Notes under the pieces: generated by a model
What the model was told of the DNA's origin: nothing
The model's input: only the letters and a program-made list of their open reading frames with translations
Databases searched by the model: none
Assembly: GCA_026785815.1 (NCBI GenBank)
Contig: JAJAZH010000282.1
Coordinates: 1 to 49,132, forward strand
DNA from: Ramlibacter sp.
GTDB taxonomy: Bacteria; Pseudomonadota; Gammaproteobacteria; Burkholderiales; Burkholderiaceae_C
Reading direction: 5' to 3'
Length of the DNA stretch: 49,132 bases
In this document: positions 32,038 through 42,864 of the stretch, piece by piece
How positions within the stretch are numbered: position 1 is the stretch's first letter
Layout: every line of letters begins with the position of its first letter
Program-made: the position numbers and the translations under genes

Positions 32038-33120
32038 TTACTTCGCCGTGTACTTGATGCCGGTGATCGGCGCGATCACCTCGTTGTAGACCACGGCGCA
32101 GCGTTCGCCGCAGCGCTTGATCCAGCCAGGCAGCACGTCCTGGGTCAGTTCCTGCTGCAGCAGCGCGCCCATGTTGCCCTGGGCCTTCACTTCGACCATC
32201 GGCTTCTTCATCAGCGTGTGCAGCTTGCAGCCCTCGGCGCGGCCGACGTTGCAGGCGATGCCGTCGTTGGTGGCCTCCACGCCCAGGTTCCATTGCGCTT
32301 CCTGGATCTCGGCGAAGGTCTTCTCGAACTGCGTGCGGATCGCCGGCTCCAGCTTGTTCCACCAGCCCAGGTTGACGAAGTAACCGGCCGTGGACCACGA
32401 CAGCGGCAGCGTGTACAGGTGGGTCGTGACTTCAGGCCACTTCACGCCGTTGCCCGAGCCCGAGCCGGTGATGCCGCAGTCGACGGTGCCGCGCTCCAGC
32501 GCGGTATAGACCTCGCCGAACGCCAGTGAAACCGGCTGGCCGCCCAGGCCCTTGACCAGGTCGGCCGCCGACGGGCCGTTGGTGCGCACCTTCAGGCCCT
32601 TGATGTCGGTCAGGCTGGCGATGGGCTTGCGGCAGAACAGCATCTGGCCGGAGAACGGGTAGGTCGCCACCAGCTTGATGCCGAGCTTTTCCAGTTCCTT
32701 GTTGGCCACCGGCACCATCGCGTCGGCCACCTTGCGGGCCTGGCGGATGTCGGGGTTCATGCCGGACAGGTCGACGCCGTCGAGCATCGGGACGTCGCCC
32801 GACACCGTGGTCAGCGGACCGGCGGCGATGTCGACCTGGCCGGAGCGGACCAGGCGCAGCACTTCGGGCCCGTTCACGTTGCGTTCGGGCCAGGACGACA
32901 GCGTCACCTCCACCCGGCCGCCGGTGGCCTTGTTCATGCCGTCGCGCAGCATTGGCTGGTCGACCTTGGTGTATTGCGGCAGGTTGGGCGCGACCTGAGT
33001 GATCGCCTGCACGGCGATCTTCGGGCCGGCCGGCACCTGCGCGCTGGCAGGTGCGGCGGAGAACATGGCGGCGATCGCGAACGATGCGGCGGATGCGGTG
33101 AAGGACAGCGGACGATTCAT
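32038..33120 (-). CDS. dctP: TRAP substrate-binding protein (DctP family), mirror copy
   Basis: Identical to the gene at 16013-17095, 360 residues, signal peptide 1-27 and the same cysteine-rich mature part. Confidence 0.92.
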   Translation of the reverse strand: MNRPLSFTASAASFAIAAMFSAAPASAQVPAGPKIAVQAITQVAPNLPQYTKVDQPMLRDGMNKATGGRVEVTLSSWPERNVNGPEVLRLVRSGQVDIAAGPLTTVSGDVPMLDGVDLSGMNPDIRQARKVADAMVPVANKELEKLGIKLVATYPFSGQMLFCRKPIASLTDIKGLKVRTNGPSAADLVKGLGGQPVSLAFGEVYTALERGTVDCGITGSGSGNGVKWPEVTTHLYTLPLSWSTAGYFVNLGWWNKLEPAIRTQFEKTFAEIQEAQWNLGVEATNDGIACNVGRAEGCKLHTLMKKPMVEVKAQGNMGALLQQELTQDVLPGWIKRCGERCAVVYNEVIAPITGIKYTAK

Positions 33121-33179
33121 CAGAACTCCTGGTTGGACGACGGAAGGGAAGACAAAGCGGGCACGGGTGGCGGGCGGGG

Positions 33180-33983
33180 CTAGAAACTCGCCAGCTGCTG
33201 GTTGAGCAGATCGGTCACCAGCATGCAGCCGGGAGCGTGGGTGATGCAGAACGCGGGGCGGGCGGCCATCACCACCGCCTGCGGCGTCACGCCGCAGGCC
33301 CAGAACACCGGCAGTTCGTCGTCGAGCACGGTCACCGGGTCGCCGAAATCGGGCCGGGCCAGGTCGGCGATGCCGATCAGGTCGGGCCGGCCGATGTGGA
33401 CCGGCGCGCCATGCACGCGCGGAAAGCGGGAGGTCACCTGCACCGCTCGGATCGCGCTGGCCGCGTCCAGCGGCCGCATCGACACCACCAGCGGGCCGTG
33501 GAACACGCCGGCCGGCACGGTGGCGATCGACGTGCGGTACATCGCGACGTTCCGGCCCTCGTCGACGTGGCGCAGCGCAATGCCGGCCTCCATCAGGGCC
33601 TGCTCGAAGGAGAACGAACAGCCGATCACGAAGCTCACCAGGTCGTCGCGCCAAAGCCCGGTCACGTCGGCCGCCTGGTCCACCAGCACGCCGTCGCGCC
33701 AGACCCGGTAGCGCGGCAGGTCGGTGCGGATGTCCAGGTCCGCACCCAGCTCGCGCAAGTGCGGGTCGCCCGGCTCCGACACGGCCAGCAGCGGGCAGGC
33801 CTGGGGGTTGCGCTGGCAAAAGCGCAGGAAGTCGGCGGCGTCGGCCTGCGGCAGGATCACCAGGTTGCCCTGCACGTGGCCCGGCGCCATGCCGGCGGTG
33901 TGGCCCTGGTGGCGCCCGTGCCGCATCAGCAGGCGGGCTTCGCGGCCGGTGCCGGCCAGGGCGACGGGGGGGACGCCGGTCAT
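33180..33983 (-). CDS. DUF1445 putative hydro-lyase, mirror copy
   Basis: Identical to the gene at 15150-15953, 267 residues, with CSFSFE at 122-127. Confidence 0.89.
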   Translation of the reverse strand: MTGVPPVALAGTGREARLLMRHGRHQGHTAGMAPGHVQGNLVILPQADAADFLRFCQRNPQACPLLAVSEPGDPHLRELGADLDIRTDLPRYRVWRDGVLVDQAADVTGLWRDDLVSFVIGCSFSFEQALMEAGIALRHVDEGRNVAMYRTSIATVPAGVFHGPLVVSMRPLDAASAIRAVQVTSRFPRVHGAPVHIGRPDLIGIADLARPDFGDPVTVLDDELPVFWACGVTPQAVVMAARPAFCITHAPGCMLVTDLLNQQLASF

Positions 33984-33987
33984 GGCC

Positions 33988-34374
33988 TCAGTCGTAGGAC
34001 TGGAGTTCCAGCAGCACGCAGCCGGCCGGCGAGGCGAACGGGCCGTGCCAGACCTGCGGCGGGCGGCAGGCGTAGCTGTAGGGGCCAAAGCGCTCGCCGC
34101 CCTGGCCAGCGCTGTCGCAGCCGACCATGAACTCGCCTTCCACGATGAACACTTCCTCGTGGAAATCGTGGATCACCGGCCGGGCCAGCAGCGTCCCGGG
34201 CTGCCAGCGGGACAGCACCGTGCGCGAACCGGTGCGGCTGGACGGGTCGAAATTGTCGGCCAGCACCATCGCCTGGATCCCGCCGGCGTCGGCCGCAACC
34301 GGTGTCCACTGGCCACTGCCGTCGCGCGGAATGGCGAAAAATTCGCGGTGCAGTTTGGTCCGGCGATTGGGCAT
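33988..34374 (-). CDS. Cupin-domain protein, mirror copy
   Basis: Identical to the gene at 14759-15145, 128 residues, with His69, His72 and His110. Confidence 0.86.
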   Translation of the reverse strand: MPNRRTKLHREFFAIPRDGSGQWTPVAADAGGIQAMVLADNFDPSSRTGSRTVLSRWQPGTLLARPVIHDFHEEVFIVEGEFMVGCDSAGQGGERFGPYSYACRPPQVWHGPFASPAGCVLLELQSYD

Positions 34375-34407
34375 GGCACAGTGTTGCCGGCGGCCCGGCC
34401 GGGGTCA

Positions 34408-34424
34408 AACGGGAAATTCCCGTT
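34408..34424. promoter_or_regulatory. 17-base palindrome before the cupin gene, mirror copy
   Basis: Same AACGGGAATTTCCCGTT-type site as at 14709-14725; the sequence reads the same on both strands apart from the central base. Confidence 0.44.
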
Positions 34425-34473
34425 CCGCGCAATAGGGTTTCCTGATGCACGCTCCGGTGCGCAGGGCGCCGCT

Positions 34474-35242
34474 TCAGGGCGCGAGCACGTTTTCCTGGCT
34501 GTTGACGACGAACTGGTCGCAGGCCGCCTGTGCCATCCGCACCAGCACCTCGGCCAGCGGCGAGACCGGCTCCAGCCGCAAGCTGGCCACCAACGGCAGC
34601 GGGATCGGCCGCGGGTCGACGTCCAGCAGCATCAAGGCGCCCTGCTGCAGGTCGCGCTGGATCACGGCCAGCGGCAGCAGCGCCGTGCCGAAGCCCGAGC
34701 GAGCCAGGTCCACCATGGCGCCGAGCGACGAGAAATAGCTGACGCGCAGGTTGGCGCAGCCGCTGGCGCCCTGCGCGATATTGCGGTAGACGCCGGACTC
34801 GCGATGACAGGATGGCGCAGTCGAGTACGCCGCGCAGCAGGTTGTCGCGCAGCCGGGGCGTGATGTCCGAGTCCACTTCCAGCGTGGCGTTGGGATAGCG
34901 CTCGGCGAAGCGCGAGAGCAGGTCCGGCAGCCAGGTGTGCGCCACGGTTTCGATCACGCCGATCCGCAGCATGCCGCTGAATGCCTCCGACTGGCCCATG
35001 GCGGCTGTCATCCGGCTCTGCATCTCGATCATGCGTTCGGCATACGGCATCAGCTCGGTGCCGGGGTCGGTCAGCAGCACGCCCCGGTGCTCGCGGTCGA
35101 ACAGCTTGACGCCGAACTGCTGCTCCAGCGTGGCGATCCGGCTGGAGATGCCGGCCTGGGTGGTGTGCATCTTGTCGGCCGCCGCCTTGAAGCTGCCGAG
35201 CTTCGCCACCCAGACAAAGGCCTCCAGAAATCGCACGTTCAT
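34474..35242 (-). pseudogene. LysR-family regulator, frameshifted, mirror copy
   Basis: Identical to 13891-14659, with the same frame break (here near 34800-34805) and the same missing 40-50 codons. An identical lesion in both arms shows that they derive from one template. Confidence 0.84.
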
Positions 35243-35289
35243 GCGGCGATTCTAGGGGGGACGGCCGCGTGCGACCGCCGGCTTGCCGG

Positions 35290-36411
35290 CTAGCGCTGGC
35301 CGATCCGCACGTCGCCGAAGATCGGCGGATAGCCGCGCGGGAGGCAGCGCAGCAGCTGCTTGGGCGGGATCACGGTGCCGCCCAGTTCGGCTGCGGCGCG
35401 CCAGGGCCAGCGGGGGTCGTGCAGGAAGCCCCGCGCCATCGCCACCACGTCGGCCTTGCCCTGCTCGAGGATGTCTTCGGCCTGCTGCGGATCGGTGATC
35501 AGGCCGACCGACACCACGGGAATGCCGACCGCACGCTTGACCTGCTCGGCGAACTGCACCTGGTAGCCGGGCTCGACCGGAATCTTCTGCAGGTGCGAAA
35601 TGCCGCCCGAGGAAATGTCCAGGAACGCGCAGCCCAGCGCTTCGAGCCGCTGCGCCAGCGAGACGGTCTGCTGCGGATCCCAGCCGCCATCGACCCAGTC
35701 GGTGGCCGACAGCCGCACTCCGACCGGGACGCCGGGTCCGGCCGCTTCCAAGACCGCGCCAAAGACCTCCAGCGGCAGCCGGATCCGGTTCTCGAACGAA
35801 CCGCCGTACTCGTCGTCGCGCTGGTTCGACAGCGGCGACAGAAACTGGTGCATCAGGTAGCCATGCGCCATGTGCAGCTCGATCGCGTCGAAGCCCAGCT
35901 CGCGGGCCCGCGTGGCGGCCCGGGCGAAATCGGCAACCACCTGCCGGATGTCGGCGGCAACCATTGCCCGCGGCGCCGGTTCGACCGGCTTTTGCGGGAT
36001 CGCCGACGGTCCCTGCGGCACCCAGCCGCCCTCGGCCGGATCGAGCAGCGCTCCGCCGTCCCAGGGCACGCGGCTGGACGACTTGCGGCCGGCATGGCAC
36101 AACTGCAGCGCCAGCGGGATCGGCGAGACCGCGCGCAGCGACTGCACCAGGTCCTGCATCGCCGCCTGGTGCTGGTCGCTGTACAGGCCCAGGCAGCCGG
36201 GGGTGATGCGGCCTTCCGGCGCCACTGCGGTGGCTTCCAGGCACAGCAGGCCGGCGCCCGAAATCGCCAGGTTGCCCAGGTGCACGGCATGCCAGTCCAC
36301 CGGCATGCCATCGACCGCGCTGTACTGGCACATCGGCGACACCATGATGCGGTTGCGCAATTCGAGGGGCCCCAGGCGAACGGGGGTAAACAACCTGGAC
36401 GGTTGGGTCAT
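35290..36411 (-). CDS. Old Yellow Enzyme-family oxidoreductase, mirror copy
   Basis: Identical to the gene at 12722-13843, 373 residues, with Cys28, Tyr30 and HAGRK at 106-110. Confidence 0.92.
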   Translation of the reverse strand: MTQPSRLFTPVRLGPLELRNRIMVSPMCQYSAVDGMPVDWHAVHLGNLAISGAGLLCLEATAVAPEGRITPGCLGLYSDQHQAAMQDLVQSLRAVSPIPLALQLCHAGRKSSSRVPWDGGALLDPAEGGWVPQGPSAIPQKPVEPAPRAMVAADIRQVVADFARAATRARELGFDAIELHMAHGYLMHQFLSPLSNQRDDEYGGSFENRIRLPLEVFGAVLEAAGPGVPVGVRLSATDWVDGGWDPQQTVSLAQRLEALGCAFLDISSGGISHLQKIPVEPGYQVQFAEQVKRAVGIPVVSVGLITDPQQAEDILEQGKADVVAMARGFLHDPRWPWRAAAELGGTVIPPKQLLRCLPRGYPPIFGDVRIGQR

Positions 36412-36439
36412 GTGCGGCGATTCAGATGCCGGTCGGCCG

Positions 36440-37288
36440 TCAGGCGCGCTGATCGTCATCGATGAAGTGCCGAATGGCATCCATGAACGCGGCGGGCGCC
36501 TGGAGCTGGGGCACATGGGCGCAACCTGCCAGCACCACCAGTTCCGCATGGGGAAGACCCGCGCTCAGTTCGTGCGACATGGGCGGCGGCGTGGCCTCGT
36601 CCTGTTCACCCACCAGAACCAGCACCGGCACCGTCACTGCCTTCAGTTGCGGCCGCAGATCCAGCGACGCCAGTGCGTCGCAGGCGCCATGGAAGGTTTG
36701 CGAATCCACCGCCAGGAAGCGCTGCTTGCGCTCCTCGATCAGCTGCGGATGGAGTTGCTGGAACCCGGGCGCGAACAACCGGCGCATCGCCACGTCGGCG
36801 ATCGCGCCCAGGCCCTTGTCTTTCGCCGCGGCCGACATGCCGCGGAAGGCGGCGCGGCCCGGCTCGGAAAAGGCGGCGCCGCAATCGGCCAGCACCAGGC
36901 GCGAGGCGATGCCGGGGTGGCGAATCGCCGTCAGCAGCGCGATGAAGCCGCCGTAGCCGTTGCCCAGCAGGATCGGCTTGTGCTGGAGGTCCATTGCCTT
37001 GAGGCCGGCCGCGATGTGGTCCGCGATCGCCTCCAGGCTGCTGCCGACGAAGTCCGAAGCGCCGAAGCCCGGGAGGTTCAGCACGATGACCTGGTGGGTC
37101 GCCGCGAGCATTCCGGCAACCGGGTCGAAGCTGCTCTGGTCGGCCAGCAGCGAATGGAACAGCACGATCGGCCTGCCGCTGCCGGCGACCCGGGCGCTCA
37201 GGCGCTTGCCTGCAACGGTCACGCTGAGGTCCTTGAATTCGGTGGCGGGAGTCTGGGCGGATTGCATCGTTTTGTGTTGTAGCGACAT
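36440..37288 (-). CDS. Nucleophile-less alpha/beta-hydrolase-fold protein, mirror copy
   Basis: Identical to the gene at 11845-12693; Gly111 again takes the nucleophile position. Confidence 0.84.
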   Translation of the reverse strand: MSLQHKTMQSAQTPATEFKDLSVTVAGKRLSARVAGSGRPIVLFHSLLADQSSFDPVAGMLAATHQVIVLNLPGFGASDFVGSSLEAIADHIAAGLKAMDLQHKPILLGNGYGGFIALLTAIRHPGIASRLVLADCGAAFSEPGRAAFRGMSAAAKDKGLGAIADVAMRRLFAPGFQQLHPQLIEERKQRFLAVDSQTFHGACDALASLDLRPQLKAVTVPVLVLVGEQDEATPPPMSHELSAGLPHAELVVLAGCAHVPQLQAPAAFMDAIRHFIDDDQRA

Positions 37289-37297
37289 CGTGGGCGG

Positions 37298-38818
37298 TCA
37301 GTTGAGGCGGGCCTGCTTGGCCGTGTCCTTGTACCAGTCGAAGGGCGCATCATCGAGCCGCACCATGACGCTCTTGGTCTCGAAATGCTGGTCGAACGAT
37401 TCGGTGCCGCATTCGCGGCCGATGCCCGAGTCCTTGATGCCGCCCCAGGGTGAGGCCGGATCGAGCCGGTGGTGGTCGTTGATCCAGACGATGCCGCACT
37501 TCAACTTCGCGGCGACCCGATGCGCGCGGGTGATGTCGTTGGTGCGGATGGCGCCGGCCAGGCCGAACGGCGAGTCGTTGGCCAGTGCCAGGCCTTCGGC
37601 TTCGGTGCCGAACCTGGTGACGGAAACGAAGGGGCCGAACACCTCCTCCTGGAAGATGCGCATGCGCGGCGTCACGTCGGCGAACACCGTGGGCTCGACG
37701 AAGAAGCCGTTTTTCAGCGCCGGGTCGGTCGGCACCTTGCCGCCGGCGACCAGCCGCGCCTTGTCCTCCTCCAGGCCGATCTGGATGTACTTCAATACGC
37801 GTTGCTGCTGCCGGGCCGACACCACCGGGCCCAGTTGCACCGACGGATCGGCCGGGTTGCCGATGCGGATGGTCTTGGCCTTGGCCGCTAGCCGCTCGAC
37901 GAATTCGTCATAGACCTTTTCCTGGACGATCTGGCGGCTGCCGCAGATACAGGTCTGGCCGGCGCCGATGAAGCCGCCGAAGGCCGCGTAGTTGACGGCC
38001 TGCTCGACGTCGAAGTCGTCGAACACCAGCACCGGCGTCTTGCCGCCGAGCTCCAGCGTCTGGTGCGCGAAATTGCGTCCAGCCGCGGCGCCGGTGATCC
38101 GACCCGCTTCCGTGCCGCCGGTGAGAACCCACTTGGCCAGACCCGGATGTTCGGCCAGCGCCTTGCCGGTGGTCGGACCCAGGCCGGTGACGACGTTGAA
38201 GCAGCCGGGTGGCAGGCCCGCCTCGATGAACAACTGCGCCAGCCGCAACGTCGTCAGCGGCGTGTACTCGGAGGGCTTGACCACCGTGGTGCAGCCGGAG
38301 GCGAGCGTTGGCGCCAGGCTCTTGACCATGATCATGAGCGGATGGTTGAACGGCGTTGAATTGCCGACCACGCCGATCGGCGTGCGGATCGTGTAGTTCA
38401 GGTAGTTGCCTTCCACCGGGATCACGGAATCGCGCCGCGCGATCGCCAGTCCTGCGTTGTAGCGGAAGAAATCCGGCAGACGCGAAATCTGGGCCCGGGT
38501 TTCGTTGAGCGAGCGGCCGTTGTTGGCCGTCTCCAGCAGGTACATCTCATCGAGGTGCGCTTCGAACACATCGGCCAGCTTGTTGATCAGCCTGGCCCGC
38601 GTGCGGTTCGACATGCTCGCCCACTCATTGCTCTCGAATGCCGCCTGCGAACTGCGCACCGCGCGGTCCACATCCTCGTCGCTGGCGTGACTGATCTGTG
38701 CCAGCAATTCTCCGGTTGCGGGGTTGATCACGTCCAGCATGTCGGGCCGGGTGGCCGGCACCTCGCGTCCGTCGATGAACAGGCCGTGCAGAGCCGGCTT
38801 CTTGCTTGTGCTTGCCAT
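37298..38818 (-). CDS. Aldehyde dehydrogenase, mirror copy
   Basis: Identical to the gene at 10315-11835, 506 residues, with Glu256 and Cys290. Confidence 0.93.
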   Translation of the reverse strand: MASTSKKPALHGLFIDGREVPATRPDMLDVINPATGELLAQISHASDEDVDRAVRSSQAAFESNEWASMSNRTRARLINKLADVFEAHLDEMYLLETANNGRSLNETRAQISRLPDFFRYNAGLAIARRDSVIPVEGNYLNYTIRTPIGVVGNSTPFNHPLMIMVKSLAPTLASGCTTVVKPSEYTPLTTLRLAQLFIEAGLPPGCFNVVTGLGPTTGKALAEHPGLAKWVLTGGTEAGRITGAAAGRNFAHQTLELGGKTPVLVFDDFDVEQAVNYAAFGGFIGAGQTCICGSRQIVQEKVYDEFVERLAAKAKTIRIGNPADPSVQLGPVVSARQQQRVLKYIQIGLEEDKARLVAGGKVPTDPALKNGFFVEPTVFADVTPRMRIFQEEVFGPFVSVTRFGTEAEGLALANDSPFGLAGAIRTNDITRAHRVAAKLKCGIVWINDHHRLDPASPWGGIKDSGIGRECGTESFDQHFETKSVMVRLDDAPFDWYKDTAKQARLN

Positions 38819-38846
38819 GGATCAATCCTCTGGAACAAAAAAATGG

Positions 38847-39527
38847 TCAGCCGGCGATCAGGCTGCGGGAGATTGCGTTGCTCACCCGCTTGCCGGCCGC
38901 GACGATGTGCTGCTCGGCCAGCCGCTGCGCCTTCTTCACGGCGCGCGCTTGCAGGGCATCGATGATTTCCACATGTTCGTTCACCAGCACCTGCGGATCG
39001 CCCTGCTTCATGCTGGCCACGCTCACCTGCACGGCGCGCTCGAGCAGGTCGATCAGGTCGAGCAGCTGGTCGCGCATGCGGGCATTGCCCCCGAGTTCGG
39101 CGATGCGCCGGTGAAAGGCGCGGTTGAAGGCGATGAAGCCGCCGTCCCAGGCCGACGCATCGAAATGCCGGAAGCCATCAAGTTCCCTGAGCTGCTCGTC
39201 GCTGGCCTGCAGGACGATGCGCTCCATGCAGGCCCGCTCCAGCGCCGCGCGCAGGTGGAACATGTCGAGCACGTCGGTCAGGGACACCGGTGCGACGCGG
39301 TAGCCCTGGCGCGGCAACGTGATGACGAGCCCTTCGCTTTCCAGCCGCATCAGTGCGTCCCGCACCGGCGATTTGCTCATGTCGAAGCGCGCCGCCAGCT
39401 CGGCCTCGCGCAGTTCAGCACCGGGCGCCAGCTTGCAGCTGATCATGTCGGCGCGCAACTGCTCGTAGACCGTTTCGCGCAGCAGGCGGCTGCCGTTGGT
39501 GGACAGGGGGGCTTCGACCGATGACAT
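38847..39527 (-). CDS. GntR/FCD transcriptional regulator, mirror copy
   Basis: Identical to the gene at 9606-10286, 226 residues, winged helix at about 14-80. Confidence 0.91.
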   Translation of the reverse strand: MSSVEAPLSTNGSRLLRETVYEQLRADMISCKLAPGAELREAELAARFDMSKSPVRDALMRLESEGLVITLPRQGYRVAPVSLTDVLDMFHLRAALERACMERIVLQASDEQLRELDGFRHFDASAWDGGFIAFNRAFHRRIAELGGNARMRDQLLDLIDLLERAVQVSVASMKQGDPQVLVNEHVEIIDALQARAVKKAQRLAEQHIVAAGKRVSNAISRSLIAG

Positions 39528-39743
39528 GGTTCTGGAAATATCAGAAACTAGGAGTTAGAAGTATCTGAGATATCAGACGGCAGTGCAACGTACCGGACAA
39601 CGCGCTCATTCTCTCAAGCTATATAGGTGAATTCCCTTGGTCGACGAAGAATAGGATGTTCCTAAAGTTGACCTCCGGAGATTTCGTAATATATCATCAG
39701 TTTGAAAATTTAGCTTCTATCCTGCCCTTAAGGAGACTTCGCG
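39528..39743. promoter_or_regulatory. Divergent control region, mirror copy
   Basis: Mirror of 9390-9605. The two TCTGATAT-bearing inverted repeats are at 39530-39546 and 39564-39577. Confidence 0.68.
39668..39697 (+). promoter_or_regulatory. Candidate liv promoter, mirror copy
   Basis: TTGACC at 39668-39673 and TATCAT at 39692-39697, 18-base spacer, followed by AAGGAG at 39730-39735 before the binding-protein ATG at 39744. Confidence 0.45.
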
Positions 39744-40985
39744 ATGACCCCCAGACTGCTTTCCCATGCCCTCGCCGTCGGCTTGCTGGCCGCCGGACTG
39801 AGCGCCGCAGCCCACGCTGCGGATCCGATCCGTGTCGGCTTCCTGACCATCAAATCGGGCGCCCTGGCGGCCGGCGGCAAGCAGATGGAAGACGGCCTGC
39901 GCCTGTTCCTGAAAGAGCGCAACAACATGATTGCCGGGCGCAAGGTGGAACTGGTGGTCGGCGATACCGGTGGGCAGCCCGCCATCACCAAGACCAAGGC
40001 GCAGGAGCTGGTCGAAAAGGACAAGGTCCAGGTCATCATCGGCCCGCTGGCCGCGTTCGAGGCGCTGGCCATCGACGACTACATTCGCAAGAGCGAAATC
40101 CCGGTGATCTCGCCATCCGCCGCCGCCGAGGACCTGACGCAGCGCAAGCCCAACCCCTGGTTCGTGCGCGCCGTCGGCACCTCGGCGCAGCCGAACCATG
40201 TGCTGGGCGAATACGCCGCGAAGGAACTGAAGTACAAGCGCATCGCCATCATCGCGGACGACTTCGCCTTTGGCCACGAGGTCGCGGCCGGCTTCCAGCG
40301 CACTTTCGAGGAGAACGGCGGCAAGGTGGTGCAAAAGCTCTGGTCGCCGCTGAACGTGGCCGATTACGGCACCTACATCGGCCAGATCAAGCCCAACGTG
40401 GACGCCGTGTTCGCGGCCTTCGCCGGCGGCAACGGCATCAAGTTCCTGAAGCAATACAACGAGTACGGCCTGAAGGCCAGGATTCCCGTCATCGGCGCGA
40501 TGACGACGGTCGACGAAGGCATACTGAAGTCGATGGGCGACGAGGCGCTGGGCGTGATCTCCTCCGGCTGGTACGCCGCCAGCCTGCCCAACGCCGACAA
40601 CAGGAAGTTCGTCGCCTCCATGAACCGCGACTACCAGCAGGACCCGGGCTATTACTCGATGGGCGCGTATGGCGCGGCGCTGATGCTGGAGCAGGCGCTC
40701 AAGGAGGTGAAGGGCAAGATCGAAGACAAGGCTGCCTTCATGGCGGCCCTGCGCAAGGTGCAACTGTCGAACGACCCGCGCGGCAAGGTCAGCCTGGACG
40801 CCCTGGGCAACCCCTTGCTGGACATCCATGTGCGCAAGGTGGAGCGTGTCAACGGCAAGCTGAGCAACAGCGTGATCAAGACCTACCCGGCCGTCAGCCA
40901 GTTCTGGACGTACAACACCAAGGACTTCCTGGCCAGCCCGGTCTACACCCGCGACTATCCGCCGGCCAACAACATCGAGAGGTAA
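39744..40985 (+). CDS. Liv-type ABC substrate-binding protein, mirror copy
   Basis: Identical to the gene at 8148-9389, 413 residues, signal peptide 1-25. Confidence 0.92.
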   Translation: MTPRLLSHALAVGLLAAGLSAAAHAADPIRVGFLTIKSGALAAGGKQMEDGLRLFLKERNNMIAGRKVELVVGDTGGQPAITKTKAQELVEKDKVQVIIGPLAAFEALAIDDYIRKSEIPVISPSAAAEDLTQRKPNPWFVRAVGTSAQPNHVLGEYAAKELKYKRIAIIADDFAFGHEVAAGFQRTFEENGGKVVQKLWSPLNVADYGTYIGQIKPNVDAVFAAFAGGNGIKFLKQYNEYGLKARIPVIGAMTTVDEGILKSMGDEALGVISSGWYAASLPNADNRKFVASMNRDYQQDPGYYSMGAYGAALMLEQALKEVKGKIEDKAAFMAALRKVQLSNDPRGKVSLDALGNPLLDIHVRKVERVNGKLSNSVIKTYPAVSQFWTYNTKDFLASPVYTRDYPPANNIER

Positions 40986-41012
40986 TCCGGCTTCGAACCG
41001 GAGTTCCGGCGC

Positions 41013-41873
41013 ATGTCCTTCTGGTTGATCCAGAGCCTGAACAGCCTGGCGCTGGGTGGGGTGCTCTTCACCCTGGCCGCCGGCTTTTCGCTGATTTTCG
41101 GCCTGATGCGCATCGCCAACCTGTCGCATGGCGCCTATTTCATGTTCGGCGCCTACATCGGCCTGGCGATGCTGGACCGAGGCTACAACTTCGGTGTTGC
41201 GGTGCTCGCCGCGGGCCTGGCGGTCGGCCTGCTCGGCGGCATCGTCGAGCGCTTCGTGCTGCGTCGCCTGGCCGGCAACAGCCTGTCGCAGGTGCTTGCC
41301 ACGCTGGGCGTGGCCTTCGTCATCGCTGACGGCAGCCTCTGGCTCTGGGGCGGCGACCCGCGGCCCGTCAACGCGCCCGCCCTGCTCTCGGGCGGGGTCC
41401 AGCTGCTGGGCCTGACGTTTCCTCTTTACCGTCTCGCGGTCGTGGTCTTCAGCGTCTTGATCGGCCTGGCGCTGTGGCTGCTGCTGGACAAGACGAAGCT
41501 CGGCGTGATGATCCGCGCCAGCGTCGACGACCGGCAGATGGCGCAGGGCATCGGCGTGCCCGCCTCGCAACTCTTCACGATCGTATTCTGTCTGGGCGCG
41601 GCACTGGCCGGCGTCGGCGGCGTGATTGCCGCGCCGATCCTGTCGGTCTATCCGGGCCTGGACGCCGACATGCTGCCGCTGGCGCTGGTGGTCGTGATCC
41701 TGGGCGGCCTGGGCAGCCTGGCCGGCGCCTTCGTCGGCAGCTTCCTGATCGGCTTCATCTACAGCTTCGGCCAGGTGCTGTTCCCCGACCTGGCGTACAT
41801 CATCCTGTTCCTGCCGATGGTCGTGATCCTGGCCGTGCGGCCCCGCGGCCTGTTCGGGAGGATCACGGCGTGA
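41013..41873 (+). CDS. livH: ABC permease LivH, mirror copy
   Basis: Identical to the gene at 7260-8120, 286 residues; its stop overlaps the livM GTG. Confidence 0.93.
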   Translation: MSFWLIQSLNSLALGGVLFTLAAGFSLIFGLMRIANLSHGAYFMFGAYIGLAMLDRGYNFGVAVLAAGLAVGLLGGIVERFVLRRLAGNSLSQVLATLGVAFVIADGSLWLWGGDPRPVNAPALLSGGVQLLGLTFPLYRLAVVVFSVLIGLALWLLLDKTKLGVMIRASVDDRQMAQGIGVPASQLFTIVFCLGAALAGVGGVIAAPILSVYPGLDADMLPLALVVVILGGLGSLAGAFVGSFLIGFIYSFGQVLFPDLAYIILFLPMVVILAVRPRGLFGRITA

Positions 41874-42864
41874 AGCGCGCCCTGTGCACGGTCCTGGTCG
41901 CGCTGCTGCTGGTCCTGCCCTTCTTCACCGGCGGCACCTACTACACCAACCTCGCCAGCCAGATCCTGATCTCGGCGCTGTTCGCGCTCAGCCTGAACCT
42001 GCTGGTGGGATATGCCGGCCTGACCTCGCTGGGCCATGCAGGCTATCTCGGCTTGTCGGCGTACACCTGCGGCTGGCTGATGGTGAACCTGGGCTGGGGC
42101 CACCTGGCCGCGGGCGCCACCGCGCTGGCCGCAACCACCGTGATGGCCGGCATCTTCGGCGTGATCGCATTGCGCGCATCCGGCATCAGCTTCCTGATGA
42201 TCACGCTGGCTCTGGGCCAGATCCTCTGGGCCTGGCCTACCGGTGGACCAGCGTCACCGGCGGCGACAACGGCATCGCGGGCCTGACCCGGCCCGCGCCT
42301 TTCGGCATCAACCTGGGCGATGCCAACAACTTCTACTACTTCACCCTGCTGGTGTTCCTGGCGGTGTGGTCCGCGATCGCCGTCTGGGTGCGTTCGCCCT
42401 TCGGCGCCAGTATCCGCGGCACCAAGGACCAGCCCAGGCGAATGAGCGCGCTCGGCTTCAACGTCTGGCTGATCCGCTGGATCACCTTCGTTGCCAGCGG
42501 CTTTCTGGGCGCAGTGGCCGGCCTGATGTACGTCTACTACCACCAGTTCATCAGCCCGCACAGCCTGTCGCTGGCCAACTCCGCCGAGATGCTGTTGATG
42601 GTGATCGCCGGTGGCGCCGGCACATTGAGCGGGCCAGTGGTCGGCGCGGCCCTGGTGGTGCTGTTGAAGAACGTGGCCAGCGCCTACATCGACCGCTGGA
42701 TCATGCTGCTGGGTTTCGTCTTCATCTTCATCGTGATGTTCGTGCCCGGTGGCATCGTCGCCGGTGTGGCCCGCCTGCGCCGGCCAACGCTGACCAAGCG
42801 TCAGGCCGCCGTGTTGCCAGCCGCCGCGCCCCTCAGCCCGGCCCCGCCCAGGGAAGCGCTGTGA
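41870..42864 (+). pseudogene. livM: ABC permease LivM with one-base frameshift, mirror copy
   Basis: Same lesion as at 6269-7263. One G appears to be missing from the GGG run at 42228-42230, where TGG-GGC-CTG-GCC (WGLA) is expected. GTG start at 41870. Confidence 0.89.
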